Shown piece after piece: positions 7,152 to 14,576 of a stretch of DNA of 25,246 nt. The position numbers and the translations under genes are program-made. The notes under the pieces were generated by a model, which saw only the letters and a program-made list of their open reading frames with translations, was not told the DNA's origin and ran no database searches. This DNA comes from JAHRAH01 sp051009015 (GTDB taxonomy: Bacteria; Pseudomonadota; Gammaproteobacteria; Tethybacterales; Persebacteraceae), in contig JBPCWZ010000011.1 of the NCBI GenBank assembly GCA_051009015.1, positions 1-25,246 on the forward strand, written 5' to 3'. The stretch's first letter is position 1, and every line of letters begins with the position of its first letter.

Positions 7152-7981
7152 CAGGGTTTGTTCAGCCGCCAGTCGTAATCGTCATCGGCGATAGCATTGA
7201 CATTTGCCAACTTGCCGCGCAAATCGTCATCGGCATATTTGCGCAGATGGGCGATTATGCCGCTGTCATCGCCGCCGAAATCTTCGGCAAACCACTCATA
7301 AATACTGGAAACAACAAGCGCGCCGCCGGCATTGACATCCGCCCCGCGCGGATGATTGATAAAATCGCGCGCCCCTTCCCGCAGCAATGCTTCGGTGTTT
7401 TCGGCGGTAAAGGCATTCGTCATTAAGTTCGGGCAACCGATGGATGCGCAATTGACGGCGTAATGCACCCGGGCATCCTGCCAAATAGGGCGCAAAATGC
7501 GGTGTTCTATGTCGTCCAATGACAGCATTTCGCCTTCCACTTGCGCGAGCTTTTTCTGCCACGGGCCGCCGCCGCCAAACAAGCCGGGCTCAATATCGCG
7601 GATGCTATCAACCGGATAGTTTGATATGACGACATCCGCCGTAAGGGCGTTATACAAGTTAATCCAAAAAGCCCGCTGCTCGTCGCGGTTGAGGTCGGAG
7701 ACGGGCGTTTTTTGCAGGGTATCCAGATATGCTTTCAGTAGCCCTTTGCCTTCGCCCTTTTCGGCGGCGTCATAATCCAGCAGATTAATGCCGTCCCGCT
7801 CTTGCAGGTATTGCCCGAGAAATGCATCCCAAACCGAATGGTCAACAACGGCAACGGAGTCCGGATTATGCCTTTCCCACCGCGCCCAAAGTTCCGCCTT
7901 CGGCGCAGCCGCGGCAGAAAAAGCCAACCCGCCCCCGCCAACAAAAACCGCCAGCGCAAAAACAAACCCCCGCCGCAACAT
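7151..7981 (-). CDS. Exported DUF547 family protein
   Basis: 276 residues from ATG 7981. A signal peptide (MLRRGFVFALAVFVGGGG then LAFSAAAA) indicates export. The remainder is a DUF547 domain; its conserved stretches RAFWINLYNALTADVV (about residue 105) and RVHYAVNCASIGCPNL (about residue 170) are clear, with the invariant Asn and Cys residues. DUF547 has no settled function; a fold related to cysteine-peptidase or transglutaminase enzymes has been suggested for some members, which I cannot test here. An ATG at 7990 adds three residues, but its own bases lie inside the TATAAT box, so a transcript from that box would begin after it; 7981 is 7 nt downstream of the box and is preferred. Coupled to pyrF downstream. 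Confidence 0.88.
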   Translation of the reverse strand: MLRRGFVFALAVFVGGGGLAFSAAAAPKAELWARWERHNPDSVAVVDHSVWDAFLGQYLQERDGINLLDYDAAEKGEGKGLLKAYLDTLQKTPVSDLNRDEQRAFWINLYNALTADVVISNYPVDSIRDIEPGLFGGGGPWQKKLAQVEGEMLSLDDIEHRILRPIWQDARVHYAVNCASIGCPNLMTNAFTAENTEALLREGARDFINHPRGADVNAGGALVVSSIYEWFAEDFGGDDSGIIAHLRKYADDDLRGKLANVNAIADDDYDWRLNKP

Positions 7982-7988
7982 AACCGAC

Positions 7989-7994
7989 ATTATA
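7989..7994 (-). promoter_or_regulatory. -10 box of the DUF547-pyrF operon, leaderless spacing
   Basis: TATAAT followed after exactly 7 nt by ATG 7981. The predicted transcript starts at the start codon. No clear -35 is seen. Confidence 0.5.
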
Positions 7995-8029
7995 ACCCCT
8001 TTTTCCCGCCTTCTTCCTTCGTCCTGTCC

Positions 8030-8049
8030 GCTTGCGCGGGAATGACGGG
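8030..8049. repeat. dRS3-like half element
   Basis: GCTTGCGCGGGAATGACGGG lies between the PD-(D/E)XK gene and the DUF547 gene. It shares the CGGGAATGACGGG core with the full dRS3-like element at 14987-15006. Confidence 0.55.
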
Positions 8050-8055
8050 TTTGGA

Positions 8056-8655
8056 TTATTTGGCGGTGGTTTTCAGTTGGCGGGCGGGGGTGGATATTTC
8101 CGCCGGGGTTTTTATGTGGTGGAGTTTGTTTTTGCCGATGGCGCGCATCAGAATGATGCCGCGGGCGAGGGCTTCGCGGGCGGTTTTTTGGCGGTCTGCC
8201 GGTTTGCCGCCGATACGACGGTAGATGAGCGCGCCCTTGACGGCTTTGCCTTTGATATTGGCGGGGAAATCCGCCTTAAGCGCCGGTATGCTTTCCCCGG
8301 CGAGGCGGATGATGTCGTCGCGGCGCAAAGTGTGCTTGACTTCCATCAGGACGACATATTTGCCGTTGATGCCGACGAGGTCGTATTGGTTGCCTTCCCA
8401 CGAGCGGACATCCTCGGTTATGGCGTCAAGGGGTATCGCGCCGACTTTGCGGGCGTCCATAATCGCCCGGGCGGCTTCAACCTCAAAGATTTCGCCGTTG
8501 CTATCGGCGATGCCGCCGACTTCTTTGGAGATGCCGTCCATTCTTTCGGTGATGCCGTCGAGAATCCTATAGATTTTGGCTTCTATGGCGGCGATGCTAG
8601 CGTCATGCTCGGCTTTGGATTCGCTGGCGGGCGGGGTTTTGGCTTTGGCGGACAT
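8056..8655 (-). CDS. PD-(D/E)XK nuclease-like protein with N-terminal coiled coil
   Basis: 199 residues from ATG 8655. Residues about 15-50 are a likely coiled coil (IAAIEAKIYRILDGITERM...). The central region has the layout of a PD-(D/E)XK nuclease core: Glu58/Glu60 in a helix (GEIFEVEAARAIMD), Asp92 in YDLVGINGKY, and Glu105-x-Lys107 in VVLMEVKHTLRRDD, with the usual strand-turn-strand spacing. This supports a nuclease-like fold, not a proven activity; similar proteins are usually annotated hypothetical. I cannot name a family with confidence. It is a single gene with its own leaderless-type promoter. It sits in an accessory stretch beside the 65-residue gene and the ankyrin gene, and no methylase or partner nuclease is next to it. 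Confidence 0.8.
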   Translation of the reverse strand: MSAKAKTPPASESKAEHDASIAAIEAKIYRILDGITERMDGISKEVGGIADSNGEIFEVEAARAIMDARKVGAIPLDAITEDVRSWEGNQYDLVGINGKYVVLMEVKHTLRRDDIIRLAGESIPALKADFPANIKGKAVKGALIYRRIGGKPADRQKTAREALARGIILMRAIGKNKLHHIKTPAEISTPARQLKTTAK

Positions 8656-8661
8656 GGCGAC

Positions 8662-8667
8662 ATTATA
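8662..8667 (-). promoter_or_regulatory. -10 box of the PD-(D/E)XK-like gene, leaderless spacing
   Basis: TATAAT ends 6 nt before ATG 8655. No Shine-Dalgarno fits between them, so the mRNA should start at or beside the start codon. Confidence 0.5.
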
Positions 8668-8822
8668 GCATTTGATTGGGAATTTGCATGCTTGTTGCCC
8701 GGTTTTTTGCGGCGGGAGTTTTAAGTGCGCCCGCTTTGCCTTTGGCAAAACTTCGTTTTCGCGACAATGACGGAATGGAAAGGCGCGGGCGTGAAACTCC
8801 CGCTTTTGCCGCATTTTTGCAT

Positions 8823-8849
8823 AAAAAAAGGGCGGCATCTCTGCCGCCC
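8823..8849 (-). terminator. Rho-independent terminator of the 65-residue gene; repeat copy T1
   Basis: GGGCGGCA-TCTC-TGCCGCCC is a perfect 8-bp stem with a 4-nt loop, starting 3 nt after the stop codon. On the minus strand it is followed by seven T then ATGCAAA. Near-identical hairpins lie at 9144-9170 and 14940-14963. Confidence 0.88.
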
Positions 8850-8852
8850 CTT

Positions 8853-9050
8853 TTAACCTCCCAACAGCAGTGCCAAGCCAGCACCAATCGCGGCAGCGAC
8901 AAGAGTTTTCTCCTGCAACACCCCGTCCACGATTTTGTGTTTCTTGGGGTTGATGATTTTCTCAGTCCCATCGCCCATTGTGGCGATGAGATGACCATCA
9001 ACTTCTCGCAGATTAATTACCTGCTGGGATGGATTGATTACTTGTGTCAT
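8853..9050 (-). CDS. Small protein with C-terminal glycine-rich hydrophobic tail, function unknown
   Basis: 65 residues. The first 47 are polar (MTQVINPSQQVINLREVDGH...). The last 17 (TLVAAAIGAGLALLLGG) form one short hydrophobic, glycine-zipper-like segment, suggesting tail anchoring or membrane association. There is no signal peptide. The gene looks genuine: a strong ribosome site (AAGGAG, 6 nt before ATG), an upstream TATAAT, and a perfect terminator 3 nt after the stop. I do not recognise a family. A small membrane-active peptide such as a toxin or holin-like product is possible but nothing in the sequence proves it, and no antitoxin partner is adjacent. Confidence 0.75.
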   Translation of the reverse strand: MTQVINPSQQVINLREVDGHLIATMGDGTEKIINPKKHKIVDGVLQEKTLVAAAIGAGLALLLGG

Positions 9051-9115
9051 TGTGGCTCCTTGTTGTGTTGCCCCATCGTAGGTGGTAGCGTACCTTAAAA
9101 ACTGGTTTAGCGTGC

Positions 9116-9121
9116 ATTATA
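9116..9121 (-). promoter_or_regulatory. -10 box of the 65-residue gene
   Basis: TATAAT about 65 nt before ATG 9050, giving a leader of roughly 58 nt that ends in an AAGGAG ribosome site. The -35 is not clear. Confidence 0.45.
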
Positions 9122-9143
9122 CACAATCAAGCCCGAGTTTGCA

Positions 9144-9170
9144 TAAAAAAGGGCGACATCCCTGCCGCCC
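9144..9170 (-). terminator. Terminator of the nine-repeat ankyrin gene; repeat copy T2
   Basis: GGGCGACA-TCCC-TGCCGCCC is an 8-bp stem with one mismatch. On the minus strand it lies about 50 nt past the ankyrin stop and is followed by six T and ATGCAAA, the same extension as copies T1 and T3. Confidence 0.75.
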
Positions 9171-9174
9171 CTTT

Positions 9175-9201
9175 CGTCATTGCCGCAAAAGCGGGAATCT
9201 G
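9175..9201. repeat. dRS3-like repeat next to terminator copy T2
   Basis: CGTCATTGCCGCAAAAGCGGGAATCTG is an imperfect ATTCCC-N8-GGGAAT dyad (ATTGCC ... GGGAAT). It lies directly beside the terminator hairpin, as also happens near 14940-15006. Confidence 0.6.
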
Positions 9202-9220
9202 ATAACCGCCGCAAATGCCG

Positions 9221-10138
9221 CTAACCGCCCTGCTTTTCCATCGCTTCCCGCAAAACATGCGCGACTTCGCTGTCTTCACCATGCTCTTCTATGGCTATTT
9301 GCAAGGGCTTATCGCCGTCATTATCACGCGCATGCAGGTCCGCCCCCGCTTTGACAAGGGCAAGCACGGTTTCGGTGTAACCTCCGTCTGCCACAAGATG
9401 CAAAGCCGTCCAGCCATCACTTTGTTTCACCTCAATAGCCGCCCCGAATTTGACAAGGGCAAGCACGGTTTCAGTGTTACCTTCTCCTGTTGCCAAGTGC
9501 AGAGGCGTTAAGCCATCGTTGTTTTTTGCGTCAACATCCGCCCTCTCTTTGATAAGAACAAGCACGGTTTGGGTATAACCGCGACATGCTGCATCATGCA
9601 AAGGCGTCCCACCATTGCAATCTTTTGCCTCGGTATCTGCTCCCGCAGTGACAAGAGCGAGCGTGATTTGGGCTTGACCTTTCTCTGCCGCATTATGCAA
9701 AAGCGTATTGCCAAAATCATCTTTGGCGTTAACATCCGCCCCCGCTTTGATAAGAGCATAGGCGGTTATGGCTTGACCTGCCACTGTTGCACTATGTAAA
9801 GGCGTCCCGCCTTCGTTGTCTTTTGCGTCTATATCCGCCCCCGCTTTGATAAGAGCAAGCGCGGTTTGGGTATAACCGCCATATGCCGCAAGATGCAAAG
9901 GCGTCAAGCCATCGTTAGTTTTAGCGTCAATAGCCGCCCCCGCTTTGATGAGGGCAAGCCCGGTTTCGGTTTGACCTTTCCCCGCCGCATAATGCAAAGG
10001 CGTTATGCCTATGTCAATTTTTGCGTTGACATCCGCCCCGCCGTTAATCAGCCGGTTGAGTGCGATGATATTGCCGCGCCCCGCCGCTTGGTGCAGCGAA
10101 ATGCCGTCGCCCACAAGGTTGCTTAAAAACTTGAACAT
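9221..10138 (-). CDS. Ankyrin-repeat protein, nine repeats, cytoplasmic
   Basis: 305 residues made almost wholly of nine 33-residue ankyrin repeats. The pattern is DGxTPLHxAAxxGxTxTxLALIKAGADxxAK, from ISLHQAAGRGN near residue 12 to DNDGDKPLQIAIEEH at the end. There is no signal peptide or membrane segment, so the protein should stay in the cytoplasm or be secreted by a system not visible here. Ankyrin repeats bind other proteins; the partner is unknown. ATG 10138 has a ribosome site (AAAGGGAAC); the upstream in-frame extension is not needed. The repeats are similar enough at DNA level for recombination to change repeat number. The gene stands alone with its own terminator. It differs from the left-edge ankyrin gene, which is exported. 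Confidence 0.93.
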   Translation of the reverse strand: MFKFLSNLVGDGISLHQAAGRGNIIALNRLINGGADVNAKIDIGITPLHYAAGKGQTETGLALIKAGAAIDAKTNDGLTPLHLAAYGGYTQTALALIKAGADIDAKDNEGGTPLHSATVAGQAITAYALIKAGADVNAKDDFGNTLLHNAAEKGQAQITLALVTAGADTEAKDCNGGTPLHDAACRGYTQTVLVLIKERADVDAKNNDGLTPLHLATGEGNTETVLALVKFGAAIEVKQSDGWTALHLVADGGYTETVLALVKAGADLHARDNDGDKPLQIAIEEHGEDSEVAHVLREAMEKQGG

Positions 10139-10489
10139 CGGTGCGTTCCCTTTCTTGTTAAATGGAAATGCGACAAGCCGCCCAGTAAATCGCAAGGCGG
10201 CATTTTACAACAAAACCCGCCCGAATTTGCCCGAAAACACGGCTTTGGCGGAAATCTACGAGGGCGGGCGCGGCTTTTGGCTGCCTTGTTAAATATTTTG
10301 ACAGCGCTAATTCGGGTTTTGGCTGGACTAATTTAGGTTTTTCGCGCCTTTGCACAGGTCGTGGTCGCACTAATTCGGGTTGTATTTGTCCTTGCACGAG
10401 TCGTGGCTACCCTAATTTTTGCTTTTCTTGCCTTTGCAAAACCCGAATTAGCCCGCGCAAAACACAAAACAACACTGCCAAAGGCGGGT
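10139..10489. other. Gene-free region between purL and the ankyrin gene, with periodic repeats
   Basis: 351 bp without a convincing gene. The ankyrin-proximal part holds a possible TAAAAT -10 box (10202-10207, minus) about 63 nt before the ankyrin ATG. The rest is the repeat block at 10306-10452, described separately. Plus-strand reading of that block gives heptad-like hydrophobic peptides (ALIRVLA, ALIRVVF, AFAKPEL) broken by a stop, so it may be a decayed or purely DNA-level repeat. Confidence 0.6.
10306..10452. repeat. 147-bp element: perfect 16-bp terminal inverted repeats around 21/42-bp imperfect repeats
   Basis: GCTAATTCGGGTTTTG at 10306-10321 is the exact reverse complement of 10437-10452. 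Inside, CTAATTyrGGTT-like units start at 10328, 10370 and 10412, that is 21, 42 and 42 bp after 10307. Alternating units (TTGCACRRGTCGTGG) start at 10350 and 10392. Size and ends resemble a MITE, but no target duplication is evident and no transposase is in the window. Confidence 0.65.
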
Positions 10490-13400
10490 TTATCCGCCGG
10501 TGGCGAATTTGCGGGCGTTGGTGAAGATTTGTAGCCATGGGGTGTGGTCGTTTTGCCAGTCGGGGGGGGAGTATGACATTTGCGCGGTGCGATAAACGCG
10601 CTCGGGATGCGGCATTAATGCCGCGATTCTGCCGTCCGGCGAAGCAAAGCCGCATACTCCCCCGGCACTGCCGTTTGGATTGTGCGGGTATTGTTCGCTT
10701 GCATTGCCGGTGTTATCAACATAGCGCATTATTGCGGGGGCGTTGATAATCCCGCCGTTTTTGCCGCTGTTATCTTTATCGCCGTTGTTGTCATCAAAAA
10801 CCGCGCGCCCTTCGGCGTGTGAAGATACGACCGGCAGCATCATTCCCGCCATATCGGCAAAAAGCGGCGCGTTATTCGGCAACACTTCCGCCATGGTAAA
10901 TCTTGCCTCAAAAACACCGCTGCGGTTTGGCAAGAACTCCGGCAAACGCCAACCTTCGCCGCCGGGCAAAATAGCGCGCAAATGCGAAAGCGTCTGGCAG
11001 CCGTTGCAAACGCCAAGGACAAAAACATCCGCACGGGCGAAAAACGCCGCAAACATCTCGGCAAGTTTGCCATCGCCCAAAAGCGCACCGGCATAACCGC
11101 GCCCCGCACCAAGCACATCGCCAAACGAAAAGCCGCCGCAAAAAGCCGCGCCGCAAAAAGAATCCAACTTATGCCGCCCGCTTTGCAAATCACTCAAATG
11201 CACATCCACCGCGTCAAAACCCGCGCACGAAAAAGCCGCCGCCATTTCGCGCTGCCCGTTGATTCCCTGCTCGCGCAATATTGCCACGCGCGGTTTTTTT
11301 CGCCGCTTTGTTGTTGTCGTTGTTGCGATATCCGCCCGCCAGTTTTTTGGCGCGCGCACAAACAAGCCCGGGTCGTTGTCATAATCCCGCGCCGTTTCTT
11401 CCGCCGCGCATTGCGGGTTGTCGCGGCGCGCGCATATTTCGGCATCCGTCAGTTGCCATGCGCGGCGCAAATCTGCGGTATTTTCGTCCACCACAACTTT
11501 GCCGCTGCGGACTATTTGCACCCGCCGCGCACTTTGCGCCGTGCCGATGGTTTGCGCGCCGTTTGTTATGCCGTTGTCGGCGAAAAGTTGCAAAACCCGC
11601 GCCGCATTGTCTTTTGACACTTCCGCCAAAACCGCAATACCCTCGCCAAAAAGCGCCCGCGCCAACTGCGCCAAACCTCCCGCCGCCGCGCCGTCAATAA
11701 GCATATCATCGCCGTCCGTATCGCCAACCTGCGCGCAAAAAGCATCGGCAGTCAAAACCAAGCCGCAGTTTGCCGCAAATGCCATCTCGCAAACGGCAGC
11801 CCACATTCCGCCGTCACTGCAGTCGTGAAATGCCAAAAACAGGTTTTCTTTTTTGCAAGCCGAAAGCGCCGCCAAAAACCGCCGCATCGCCGCCGCCGAA
11901 ATATCCGCGGCGGCATTGTCGTCATCGCCGCCGCCGATGGATGCAAAAACCGACCCGCCCAGATTTTCGCCATCATCATCATCGGCGCAAAGTCGCATCA
12001 GTATCGCATCGCCCGGTTTCGCCCGCAGTTGCGGAGTCAAAATCCGGCGGGCATCAATCATTGCGGCAAATGCCGCCGCCGCCGCCATCGGCGGAGAGCC
12101 GACAAAACCGCCGCCGGATGGCATTTTCATTGACAGCGAATCTTTGCCGACAACAACGCCCGCGCCAACACCGATGCAAAAAGCCGATGCCGCCTGCACG
12201 GCGGAACGCAAACCGCCAATGCCGCGCGAACAATCGGCAAGCCAATTAAGCGACAAATGTATCGGCGCATCGCCGATATCCGCCGCCGCCAAATTGCACA
12301 ACGCTTCGGCGATAGCCATCCTCGCGCCGCTCGCCGGGTTTTGCGCGGCAATTGCCGGACGCTCGCCAAGGGCAAAACAGGCGCCGGAAAAATCCGTGAA
12401 GTTATCCAAAAACGCCGCACAATCCGCCACCGGCGTCTGCCACGGCCCGACCATCTGGTCGCGCGCCGTCAAGCCGCCGACGGTGCGGTCGCCGATGGTT
12501 ATCAAAAAACGCTTGCTGCCAACGGACGGATGACGCAAAACGGCATAGCATATATCGCGCAAATCTTCGCCGGTTTGCAACTGAAACTTCGGCGGGCGGA
12601 CGGGTTGCGGCGGCGGAATGTCGGGCGGTATGCCGCTTTTGCCGCCGAGCAGTTTATCCAGCGGAAAATCCACAACCCTGCCGCCGTCATCGTCAATTAC
12701 AACCAGAAACGGCGAATCGGTTATCTCGCCGATGACCGAAAAAGGGCATCTTTCGCGCGCGCACAATGCGGCAAAACCATCCAAAGCGGGGGGAGGCAAT
12801 GCCAGCACAAAACGCTCCTGTGCTTCGTTGCACCATATCTCCGCCGGGCGCATTCCGTCTTCTTCCACCGGTATTTTGGCAAGTTTGACAACCGCACCAC
12901 AACCGGCATTGTGCGCCAACTCGGCAACCGCACAACCCAACCCGCCCGCGCCGACATCATGGACGGAAAGCGCGCCGCATCCTTGATTATCACGGCGGCG
13001 CAAAGTGTCAATGACTTCCATCGCTCGCCGCTGCATTTCGGCGTTATCGCGCTGCACGGAATTAAAATCGGCATCCACCGTGCGCACTCCGCCGCTGTCG
13101 CTTGATGCCGCGCCGCCGCCCATGCCCACGCGCAAACCGGCACCGCCCAGATGGATTATCTTGTCGCCGGGGCGCAGTGTTTTTTTGTGCGCCGATGACG
13201 GAAGGATCTGCCCCAAACCGCCGGCAAGCATCAGCGGTTTGTGAAAGCCGAAATGATAACCTTCGGCACTATCGCCCGCCGATTCAAACACCCGAAAAAA
13301 GCCGCCGATGGCAGGGCGCCCGAATTCATTGTTATACGCCGCCGCTCCCAGCGGTGCTTCTATCATCACCCGCAGGGCATCGGCAAAACGCGGCGGCGGC

Positions 13401-14380
13401 GGCGGCAAAACAACAGGCGGACAATGCGCAAAAGGCAGCATGGACACGGCAAAACCGCAAAAACCGGCACGCGCCATCGCACCGGTCCCCGCCGCCGCTT
13501 CGTCGCGCAACTCTCCGCCGCTGCCGGTCGCCGCGCCAAAAAAGGGCGATACCGCCGTGGGATGATTATGCGTTTCGGCTTTGGCGACAAGATATTGCCC
13601 GCCCGCCGCCGCCCGATAAACGCCGTCTTCACCGGCAAAAAAATCACCGCCGCCGCCGCCTTCAACAACGGCGGCATTGTCGGCAAAAACACTAACCGCC
13701 CCGCGCGGGCTTTTGGCATGCGTTTGGCGAATCATCGTCATCATGGAATCTTCGCCGCCGCTGTTGAAAAGATGATGGCGGCAGTGTTCGGAATTAACCT
13801 GCTCAAACATCAATGCTTCCGCCTCGCTCGCCGCCCGCCCCAACAAGTCGCCAACGGCGGCATGCGAATCCGGCATTTTCGGCGGTTGCGGATGGCTTTG
13901 GCTTTTGTCTTGCGGGCGGCAAAAGATATTGTTTGCGTCAATAATGTCAGCGCGGCAAAAAACGCTTTCGGTCATCTTGTCGGCAAGTTGCCGCGCCGCC
14001 GCTTTTGCGCCATCGCCGCGCAAAAGCAAACCGCGCTCAATGCGCAAAAGCGCGCCGCATTTTGCACCTTCGGACAAATCACCACCGCCAAAACCGCACC
14101 GGCGAACAATATCCGCCGCCTTCGCACCCCAAGCCGATATACGCCCCGGATGCGGAAGTATCAAAGCGCAATCATCGTCAAGAGAATCGGCAAAAACCGG
14201 CGCCGCCCGCAAAAGTTTCGCCAATGCCGCAACATCATCGCCGGCATTCAAGCACCAATAAAAAAACACCCCGTCATCGGCGGGCGCATCAACCCCGGCG
14301 CGCCGCGCCCGAACAAAAGCATCGCCGCCGCCGCCAACAAAAAAAACAACCTCACCCCCCGCCGCCATCATCCGCCCCAT
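10490..14380 (-). CDS. purL: Phosphoribosylformylglycinamidine synthase, single-chain
   Basis: 1296 residues, the large single-chain PurL of gamma/beta type (E. coli 1295). It converts FGAR, glutamine and ATP to FGAM in de novo purine synthesis. Order of parts: N-terminal domain, first AIRS-like half with QVNSEHCRHHLFNS and ETHNHPTAVSPFFGAATGSGGE, mid signatures SVQRDNAEMQRRAMEVID and SVHDVGAGGL, second half with GDRTVGGLTARDQMVGP, then a class-I glutaminase (about residue 1020 on) with nucleophile Cys in VLGVCNGCQ and HPERVYR near the end. Glycine-rich inserts (for example GGGGGDFF) occur but do not hit motifs. ATG 14380 is preferred; a TTG at 14386 is 6 nt from the -10 box. A weak GGCGG/CCGCC hairpin overlaps the stop. 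Stands alone, divergent from the small exported-protein gene. Confidence 0.97.
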   Translation of the reverse strand: MGRMMAAGGEVVFFVGGGGDAFVRARRAGVDAPADDGVFFYWCLNAGDDVAALAKLLRAAPVFADSLDDDCALILPHPGRISAWGAKAADIVRRCGFGGGDLSEGAKCGALLRIERGLLLRGDGAKAAARQLADKMTESVFCRADIIDANNIFCRPQDKSQSHPQPPKMPDSHAAVGDLLGRAASEAEALMFEQVNSEHCRHHLFNSGGEDSMMTMIRQTHAKSPRGAVSVFADNAAVVEGGGGGDFFAGEDGVYRAAAGGQYLVAKAETHNHPTAVSPFFGAATGSGGELRDEAAAGTGAMARAGFCGFAVSMLPFAHCPPVVLPPPPPRFADALRVMIEAPLGAAAYNNEFGRPAIGGFFRVFESAGDSAEGYHFGFHKPLMLAGGLGQILPSSAHKKTLRPGDKIIHLGGAGLRVGMGGGAASSDSGGVRTVDADFNSVQRDNAEMQRRAMEVIDTLRRRDNQGCGALSVHDVGAGGLGCAVAELAHNAGCGAVVKLAKIPVEEDGMRPAEIWCNEAQERFVLALPPPALDGFAALCARERCPFSVIGEITDSPFLVVIDDDGGRVVDFPLDKLLGGKSGIPPDIPPPQPVRPPKFQLQTGEDLRDICYAVLRHPSVGSKRFLITIGDRTVGGLTARDQMVGPWQTPVADCAAFLDNFTDFSGACFALGERPAIAAQNPASGARMAIAEALCNLAAADIGDAPIHLSLNWLADCSRGIGGLRSAVQAASAFCIGVGAGVVVGKDSLSMKMPSGGGFVGSPPMAAAAAFAAMIDARRILTPQLRAKPGDAILMRLCADDDDGENLGGSVFASIGGGDDDNAAADISAAAMRRFLAALSACKKENLFLAFHDCSDGGMWAAVCEMAFAANCGLVLTADAFCAQVGDTDGDDMLIDGAAAGGLAQLARALFGEGIAVLAEVSKDNAARVLQLFADNGITNGAQTIGTAQSARRVQIVRSGKVVVDENTADLRRAWQLTDAEICARRDNPQCAAEETARDYDNDPGLFVRAPKNWRADIATTTTTKRRKKPRVAILREQGINGQREMAAAFSCAGFDAVDVHLSDLQSGRHKLDSFCGAAFCGGFSFGDVLGAGRGYAGALLGDGKLAEMFAAFFARADVFVLGVCNGCQTLSHLRAILPGGEGWRLPEFLPNRSGVFEARFTMAEVLPNNAPLFADMAGMMLPVVSSHAEGRAVFDDNNGDKDNSGKNGGIINAPAIMRYVDNTGNASEQYPHNPNGSAGGVCGFASPDGRIAALMPHPERVYRTAQMSYSPPDWQNDHTPWLQIFTNARKFATGG

Positions 14381-14392
14381 ATCCAAAATGGA

Positions 14393-14398
14393 ATTATA
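14393..14398 (-). promoter_or_regulatory. -10 box of purL, near-leaderless
   Basis: TATAAT lies 12 nt before ATG 14380 and 6 nt before an in-frame TTG 14386. Transcription should start within a few bases of the coding region. No PurR-type operator is seen. Confidence 0.45.
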
Positions 14399-14418
14399 AA
14401 CCGCTACTTTTTCCCGCC

Positions 14419-14463
14419 GATAAAAAATGACAGAGTTTTATCATTCTCGCGCCAAAGGCGCGA
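14419..14463. other. Two perfect dyads in the purL / small-gene divergent region
   Basis: GATAAAA (14419-14425) pairs with TTTTATC (14436-14442). TCGCGCC (14447-14453) pairs with GGCGCGA (14457-14463) around AAA. They lie upstream of the purL -10 box, where an operator could sit; no known site matches. Confidence 0.35.
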
Positions 14464-14504
14464 AAGCGGCGGGTTTTGGCAAAAATGGCAGTTTGGGCGA
14501 ATCT

Positions 14505-14513
14505 TGTGATAAT
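14505..14513 (+). promoter_or_regulatory. Extended -10 of the small exported-protein gene
   Basis: TG-T-GATAAT on the plus strand, about 64 nt before ATG 14577, which has its own AAAGGAG ribosome site. The -35 is weak, as allowed for extended -10 promoters. Confidence 0.4.
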
Positions 14514-14576
14514 ATGCCGCCCTGCGGATGGCGGGATGGCTTGCCGCCGCAAAACACAAACCAAAAGGAGCAAACA

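Noticed and set aside
9250..10120. About 99-bp periodic DNA that could suggest a repeat array or CRISPR
   Set aside because: The period is 33 codons and translates into ankyrin repeats without stops; there are no constant short repeats with unique spacers.
10306..10452. CRISPR-like array
   Set aside because: Units are imperfect, abut one another without unique spacers, and no cas genes are present.
14446..14463. TCGCGCC-AAA-GGCGCGA hairpin as a purL or small-gene terminator
   Set aside because: It has no T tract on either strand and lies between divergent genes, so there is no upstream transcript to end.
12257..14509. Several long plus-strand frames opposite purL
   Set aside because: All lie antisense to conserved PurL motifs and have shadow-type composition.
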